Source: Trichoplax sp. H2 | Taxonomy: Eukaryota; Placozoa; Uniplacotomia; Trichoplacea | NCBI GenBank assembly: GCA_003344405.1 | Contig: NOWV01000002.1 | Coordinates: forward strand, 930,001 to 994,000 | Length of the DNA: 64,000 nt | Reading direction: 5' to 3' | Shown: positions 58,465 to 64,000 of the stretch, piece after piece | How positions within the stretch are numbered: the stretch's first letter is position 1 | How the letters are laid out: each line of letters starts with the position of its first letter | The notes under the pieces: model-generated | The model's database searches: none | Told to the model about the DNA's origin: nothing | The model's input: only the letters and a program-made list of their open reading frames with translations | Made by a program: the position numbers and the translations under genes

Positions 58465-61400
58465 ATGGTAGTTCTATCCGAAAGTTATACAGAACTTGCC
58501 TTCGTTAAAGGACTGAAATCGCTCCATAAATTTACTTCACAAATCTTAGCGACTTTGCGTAGCTACATCGAAAAGAGTGAACATTTCTCTACAGACATCC
58601 AAGATTTATACGATAAGCCCTTAGATAACGATCTTAAGGTAACTAGCGCACAACAGATGCAAATAGATAAACTATTTAAGACTCTGTTAGCATTACAGTA
58701 CTTATGTCATCAAATCGAACTTTCTGCGTTATTGATCTTGATTATTAATGCTCAACTACTCGCTGATTAGTTCTTAATTTATGCCTGTCTTAAGATAAAG
58801 ATGATCTCTATTAAAATAGATTTAGTTAGCGTCATCACACTTACAGAAAATTACTCAGAACTTGATTTCTAAAGCGTAACAAGCAATCAGTTATGATCAT
58901 TAACTAGTAAGAACTTTCATTAACATTTCATTACCTCATTCTTCGCTTAGTATGAAAAGCTTCGTTCAATTTTAGGATTAAAATCTAGCATCAAAGGAAG
59001 GTACATATCGTCAGTTTTTCGGAATGTTATGACATCTTACTAATACGTTCATGATGTGGTGCTCATAAGTAATTAAAGTTAGTTAAATCTATTGCTACCA
59101 GTAGAAAATATCAACTGAAAAGAGAGGAATGACATCAAGAAGCATTAATTCGTGACCGTTAATAAATGCTATAAGCTTCCATCTCAGTCAATCGAAAGTA
59201 AATTTTCGTGCAAGTTCAAAGTTGAAACTTCAAATAACTCATATGTCGGCACGGAAGTGTGATACGAAAAAATGATGCTATTGGACCTGAATAGAACTTA
59301 CAAATGCATCGCAACCGTTGCAAGCGAAATAATGAATTAAAAATCATAGTTTTAAATTTCTCAAAAGAGGACTTTACGGTATATGGCCATCAGCTACGAC
59401 CTTTTGTGTAGATAGCACAAATAATACTGCATGTCTACATCATTTCATCAAACCACTCATTATCTACTATTACTTTATTAGCACAACTAATTATGCTATG
59501 TCACATAGTATTTACCGTGCATCAAGTTACAATATATATTTATATATAAACTTTCAAAGCACTACTGTAAAATATAATTCGCTGAAATTACTACAACACG
59601 GTGTATATTAACCCTTATCAAGTAAAAGCTTTTACCAGAAGAACTATGTAACATTATGATCTTATATAGAAGATGCCTAGTATAGTAATATCCTAATATA
59701 CGAATACTTATCATATACCGTTTAAGTACTGTATTGTATTACATTCATAATGTACGACATCATGACCACATATAGACGACATGCTATACATATAAAGACA
59801 CTATCTCAATCCCATCTAAAACCTATAAATACCCTTGTACGCTAACTCGTTAGTCAGTTCCTTACGTTCCTGCTATCTCAAATACCTTATCTATAACAAC
59901 CATATCATTGTTAGCCTGTAACTTGTATCTCAATAAAATCCTTTATACCTTCTATCATCGTCTACCTTAAAATACCTTACGCTACTTAAAGAAGATATTA
60001 TTACAAACTATATTAGTATTTATCGTAGAAAAGAAGTACGTAGCGTACTTTACCATCATATTTTTACTGCAAAAATTACAATATGAATAGCCAGAGAATA
60101 TTATTAAGGCCATACAAATAAGTAATATTGATTTCGATTTATTTATTTTTCGAAAATAAGAAAACTTCTGTCCATTATATATAGAAACTTTTCAGTTATC
60201 ATACACTGTATTGCCAGTACACGTCTCTTAAATTTTGCATCTATAGAATTTGATCTTAGCTTTCAACACCGTAATTTACACATTTTGCTTCATTTCGATG
60301 GTAAGCAACGTATTGATATGGTTGTGCCAGATCCTTCTGTAATTTCTCTCAGAATTTGCTGGGTAATAATAGGGAATAACTCTTTATAATCGGTATTAGT
60401 GAGAATGATACTATGTAGATGATACAGTACATTTCATAAGTAAGTTTATTCACGCAAATTGTACATTTTATGCTTTAAATCATACATATTTTATTAGATA
60501 TTTCAATATCTAACTGTACCGAATAAACTGAGAGTTAGATATAGTAGTATCATGTATCTGGATCATTAGCTCTCTACGGACTCTGCATACTCGTATTTGC
60601 AATTTATCATACAGAGACAAGAAATACCTTAGTTGACAATAAATATCATATTTCCTTGGAGCAACTCAAACGCAATTATAGGTGATTTTTAACACAGCTG
60701 TTTATAAGAACTATACCGTTAAAATAATGATCAGAATCATTACGGTTATTAAGCAACTACTGTACTGTATAATTTCAGGGTGGGCTAATACAATATCTAG
60801 TTTTTACATTACCTTTGATACATATCATCAGACTGACAATGGCATGACAAGATGTGCAGTTGTGTACTGTATTTATTGTCAATATAGCCTTATTATAATA
60901 ACCAAGTTATGCTTATTATGATATTTTAGTTCTATCAAAACTTTCACTGATAGAATCACTTCTAATATCATGCTAAAATAGTAGGCAATTTTAAGATATT
61001 CACCTCTAAACATTGTATTGATATGACTAAAGATCTTACAGGATCAATCAGCAAAGACACTTCGATCCATGATAAACAGCGTTAGTCGACGTAATGAGGC
61101 TTTACAGAGTCAGTGNNNNNNNNNNNNNNNNNNNNTTTTGAAGAGGAGCGCTACAGTGCTCACACTAGAGCTTCACATGAAAGGTGTAAACTAGCCTGTA
61201 TTTGAGATGCTAATACTGAAGTGTGTAGTAAGTAAGGTGCTAAGACTGTAAACGCGGAAAGGTATATAAACGAGTAGTTTAGTATAGTAAGTTAGTTCTT
61301 TCTCGTTAGAGGTCCTCAGCTAATTGATTACGTTGTATCTTCGTAAAGGAGGTTTTGTTCAATAAATCTTAATTTACTAAAGTTTTTGAAGATTCTTGAT

Positions 61401-63698
61401 CTATCAACCTCACACCAAGTTATGCTTATTATGATATTTTAGTTCTATCAAACTTTCACTGATAGAATCACTTCTAATATCATGCTAAAATAGTAGGCAA
61501 TTTTAAGATATTCACCTCTAAACATTGTATTGATATGACTAAAGGTCTTACAGGATCAATCAGCAAAGACACTTCAATCTATGATAAACAGCGTTAGTCG
61601 ACGTAATGAGGCTTTACAGAGTCAGTGGGAAGAAATGAAGGAAGTTGATAAAGAGCTGCAAGCGATAATTCAAAAAATAAAGGATTATCAAAAAGAAGTA
61701 AATAACTATTACGCTGAATTACATCACAAACATCAAAGCCTTTATGAAGATTATAAGAACAAGAGAGAGCAATTAATACAAATCCGTGAAAGTTTAATCG
61801 GACAGATGTATATATCCGAAACTCGCTGCATGGTAAAGTCAGCAAAAAATCTATTTGAGAAATTATTAAAGGACTATCATGCATTCAATAACGAGGTCGT
61901 TGTATCTGAGCTAACTTTGGAAATTGGAAAACACCAACAAGAACATATTTTTACTGATTTGTTTGAGCAACTACAAGTTTATCGCAATGCTTTAATGGCT
62001 AAATGGTAAGATATTTGCTTTTAAAGGCTGTCTATGTAAGCCATATTCATTTAAACAGAAATATCTGTAATAAATACTAACTGTAAGCAAGGACAAAAAT
62101 TATTCTAATTCGATTTTGATAATTAAAAATTAATTATCAAGACTTCATTGTGCTCCATGACAATTGCACTTAGAGATTAAATTCGATCTACTTCTTAATA
62201 CTATAATGAAGTATTCAGACTGCGTTGTTATAGTTTCATTCGTTGGAGAGCTTGAGAGTTTACCTTTGCTTTACTTTACGTTGGATGTAGGAATACCAAT
62301 TTAGACAAATTTTGCAGTACGCTTGATTCACCTTTTTTTTCTAATCAAGAAATATTCATAAGACAAGATACGTAAGTTATAAGAGCTTTCAAATTAGCAA
62401 TATTATGCAATTACATTCTTACAATATTTTATTTCTTAATTTGAATGTTTCTATTGGCGTGCGCAATTTCTGTTCTGTAATTTTAGAAACGAGAATGAAA
62501 ATAGCTACGATACAGATTCCGTTCAAAATTCCGCTGGGGATGACACTTCTACTATTAGGTAAAATAGTAATTCATTTCTTGTGACTATTTTCACAAAAAT
62601 TATTCATTCATGCAATGGATACAGTATATTCTGCAATACTTAATGAAAGAATTAGTATTACTCGAGCTTCAGGATTAAAAATTTTCGTAGATTGAAAGTA
62701 TTTAGATCTATAACCTTACTACAGTGTAGGTATCCATATAGCAAAACACTAGTATCTTTCATGCGGCTGGCCTTGACCTAGCCACCCTATTTTATCTTGA
62801 AAGATAGCTATTTTTAAACTATATCAATATTATTATAAACTATGCTTAATCGTTTCCCTATCACCAGTAATTACAACACATAAATGGATTTATGTTGATA
62901 TTGACAGACAAAACTACTTAAAGGCAAAATTTCTTTTTCCACATGATACCGACGATATTGATATCGATTCAATATATAAAATTAACGTATTCCGAATACA
63001 TTTAGTTATAATTTCTTCAGCCCTACGTATAATCCTACTTACTTTATATCTGGGTGTAAATCTTTCAACTTTATCAGTTCACTTTGCTCAAGTTATTCTA
63101 TTATTAGCTAGCATGTCCAATAGTAGGGTGCTTTACGGTATATCATAGCTAGGAATTACTACCATACAATAGCTACTTCATTACTAATATTTCTTGTTTT
63201 TAGATCTGATCAATCGCCTAGATTGGGTAAAAACGATAAGCTAGTATATGTACAGGCCGAGCCGACGTCCAATTTGAGATTAATTAATGTGAATACTAAT
63301 ACAGAGGGACTTGAATATTGGAACAAAAAGAACTTAGAAAAGGAATTTCCATCGACAGAAAATTCCGATAGTCTTTATGATGACTACAAACTGACTGCAA
63401 GATATTTTAATAAACATATCTATGACCCTATTATATCCCCAAGGCAAGAGGAATCGCCTTACTGGAATCGTCAAGATTTAGTTCTGGCAATACAACGTAG
63501 CCAAGAGTAAGTTCAAAAATTGCGCGTCTGGTATTTAAATTTATCGTCAATAATATTTTATTCTGGTTTCTGTTTTCTTATATCATATTATGTCAATTTG
63601 ATAAATATTTATAGAGCAAATAGACTGGGAGTCAAGATTATTTCGCTGTTAAGTTCTTTATCCATCAACGATTTCACTCTTTCTTCATTAAAGGAATT
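58465..63698 (+). CDS. Unrecognised gene with an F-BAR/coiled-coil-like N-terminus, 3'-partial
   Basis: I do not recognise the family. In-phase exons: 58465-58638 (ATG start, donor AAG|GTAACT), 61554-62005, 62505-62558, 63204-63506, 63615-63698, then a donor (TT|GTGAGT) with the rest off the right edge. The first ~200 residues are helical and charged (YTELAFVKGLKSLHKFTSQI, LRSYIEKSEHFSTDIQDLY; then QSQWEEMKEVDKEL, YYAELHHKHQSLYEDYKNKR), which fits an F-BAR-type membrane-bending domain. The later part (GLEYWNKKNLEKEF, YDPIISPRQEESPYWNR, ANRLGVKIISLLSSL) has no motif I can name. Linking exon 1 to exon 2 rests on phase and on the combined F-BAR-like pattern across a 2.9-kb intron holding gap 3. 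The acceptor at 62505 was chosen because the more obvious one (near 62486) would create a TGA at the join. Confidence 0.6.
59824..59937 (+). promoter_or_regulatory. TATA box followed by AATAAA after ~100 bp (LTR-like module)
   Basis: CTATAAATACCC at 59823-59834 and AATAAA at 59932-59937, inside the long first intron of the F-BAR-like gene. Same spacing logic as the modules at 55321 and 61263. A TGTACGACATC near 59752 could be a 5' TG end, but no matching end or target-site duplication was established. Confidence 0.3.
60901..61115 (+). repeat. Gap-flanking duplication, copy 1 (left of gap 3), includes a truncated exon copy
   Basis: Near-identical to 61414-61628, from ACCAAGTTATGCTTATTATG to ACAGAGTCAGTG at the gap edge. 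From 61042 it duplicates the start of exon 2 of the F-BAR-like gene (acceptor ACAG then GATCAATCAGCAAAG), with a Gln-to-Arg difference (CAA versus CGA). It is cut by the gap, so it is not counted as an exon. Confidence 0.9.
61116..61135. other. Assembly gap 3 (20 N)
   Basis: Run of 20 N directly after the truncated exon copy. Confidence 0.99.
61136..61414 (+). mobile_element. LTR-like segment inserted before duplication copy 2 (5' end in gap)
   Basis: 279 bp absent from copy 1. It contains TATATAAA at 61263-61270 and AATAAA at 61361-61366 and ends ...CCTCACA exactly where the shared sequence CCAAGTTATG resumes, so the right end is CA as in LTRs. Its left end is lost in the gap, so a full element, a solo LTR and a target-site duplication cannot be told apart. 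No tRNA-primer site or polymerase was seen. Confidence 0.45.
61414..61628 (+). repeat. Gap-flanking duplication, copy 2 (right of gap 3)
   Basis: Second copy of 60901-61115 with a few substitutions and one missing A in the ATCAAAACTTTCACTG stretch. This copy runs on into the complete exon 2 and is therefore taken as the functional one. Confidence 0.9.
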
Positions 63699-64000
63699 GT
63701 GAGTATTACTTTCCGTTATCGTACCTTTAGAATTGTTATGTCAAATAGATTAAACGATAAATATAAAAAGGAGCATTTAAATCAAAATCAATATATTACC
63801 CTTATTGTTAATCACTAAAGATGTGCAGATATGCGAAAGAAAACCCTCGAAGTAGCCTACCCCGAGGTAAATAATACAGTTTGAATTAAAATCGAAACAT
63901 AGTGGAAATAAACTACTATATTTGAAAGTAAAATGGATTGACTTCCTCGCTGCCATTTGAAAGGCCCTTTCATAAAATTAAATCTAGTACATACTCTCTT
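63699..64000. other. Intron of the F-BAR-like gene running off the right edge
   Basis: Begins at the donor GTGAGT. No further exon of that frame is seen before the window ends. Confidence 0.5.

Noticed and set aside
62879-62990. Protein-like stretch WIYVDIDRQNYLKAKF between two exons of the F-BAR-like gene
   Set aside because: Exon 62505-62558 ends in phase 2 and joins 63204 perfectly, whereas this stretch needs a different phase. Treated as intron, though a cDNA could reverse this.

Overview
The window reads as AT-rich nuclear DNA of an early-branching animal, most probably a placozoan (Trichoplax/Hoilungia type). This is inferred from four things: intron-rich genes with mostly short introns and clean GT-AG borders; metazoan families (type IV collagen, a FES/FER kinase, a soluble guanylate cyclase); about one gene per 8 kb; and few recognisable transposons. 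Species was not tested against any database. I see no rRNA, tRNA or CRISPR array.

Layout. 2-1942 (+): 3' end of a type IV collagen chain. 2798-5501 (-): WRAP53/TCAB1, 12 exons. 6848-12710 (+): PEX1, 20 exons. 13392-14160 (-): RPP38, 5' end unresolved. 16386-18682 (+): RNASEH2B. 18683-31251: a 12.5 kb gene-poor tract with degenerate tandem repeats and one weak small-gene candidate. 31252-37746 (+): a guanylate cyclase subunit of the soluble (HNOB-HNOBA-cyclase) type. 39432-45917 (-): FER/FES tyrosine kinase, 12 exons. 47284-52007 (-): PSAT1, 11 exons. 52008-58464: repeat-rich spacer with two assembly gaps. 58465-63698 (+): an unrecognised gene that looks F-BAR-like and runs off the right edge. 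Exon borders were chosen by hand so that reading phase is kept and known family motifs are joined.

The genes are unrelated housekeeping or signalling functions: basement membrane, telomerase RNP trafficking, peroxisome import, RNase P/MRP, RNase H2, cyclase signalling, cytoskeletal kinase, serine synthesis. There is no operon-like system. Tail-to-tail pairs (COL4/WRAP53, PEX1/RPP38, cyclase/FER) alternate with head-to-head pairs (WRAP53/PEX1, RPP38/RNASEH2B, PSAT1/F-BAR-like), and two head-to-head spacers hold degenerate tandem repeats.

Most noteworthy: (1) the cyclase has Tyr where the beta-subunit proximal haem His should be, plus changed catalytic residues; (2) all three 20-N gaps are flanked by near-identical direct copies, which look like two haplotypes laid end to end, and in the first pair a central ~280 bp block is inverted, flanked by self-complementary GTACA/GTACT repeats; (3) the copies at the third gap differ by an LTR-like insertion; (4) PEX1 D1 has Arg in place of the Walker A Lys; (5) the collagen IV NC1 domain seems to lack the Lys used in the sulfilimine cross-link.
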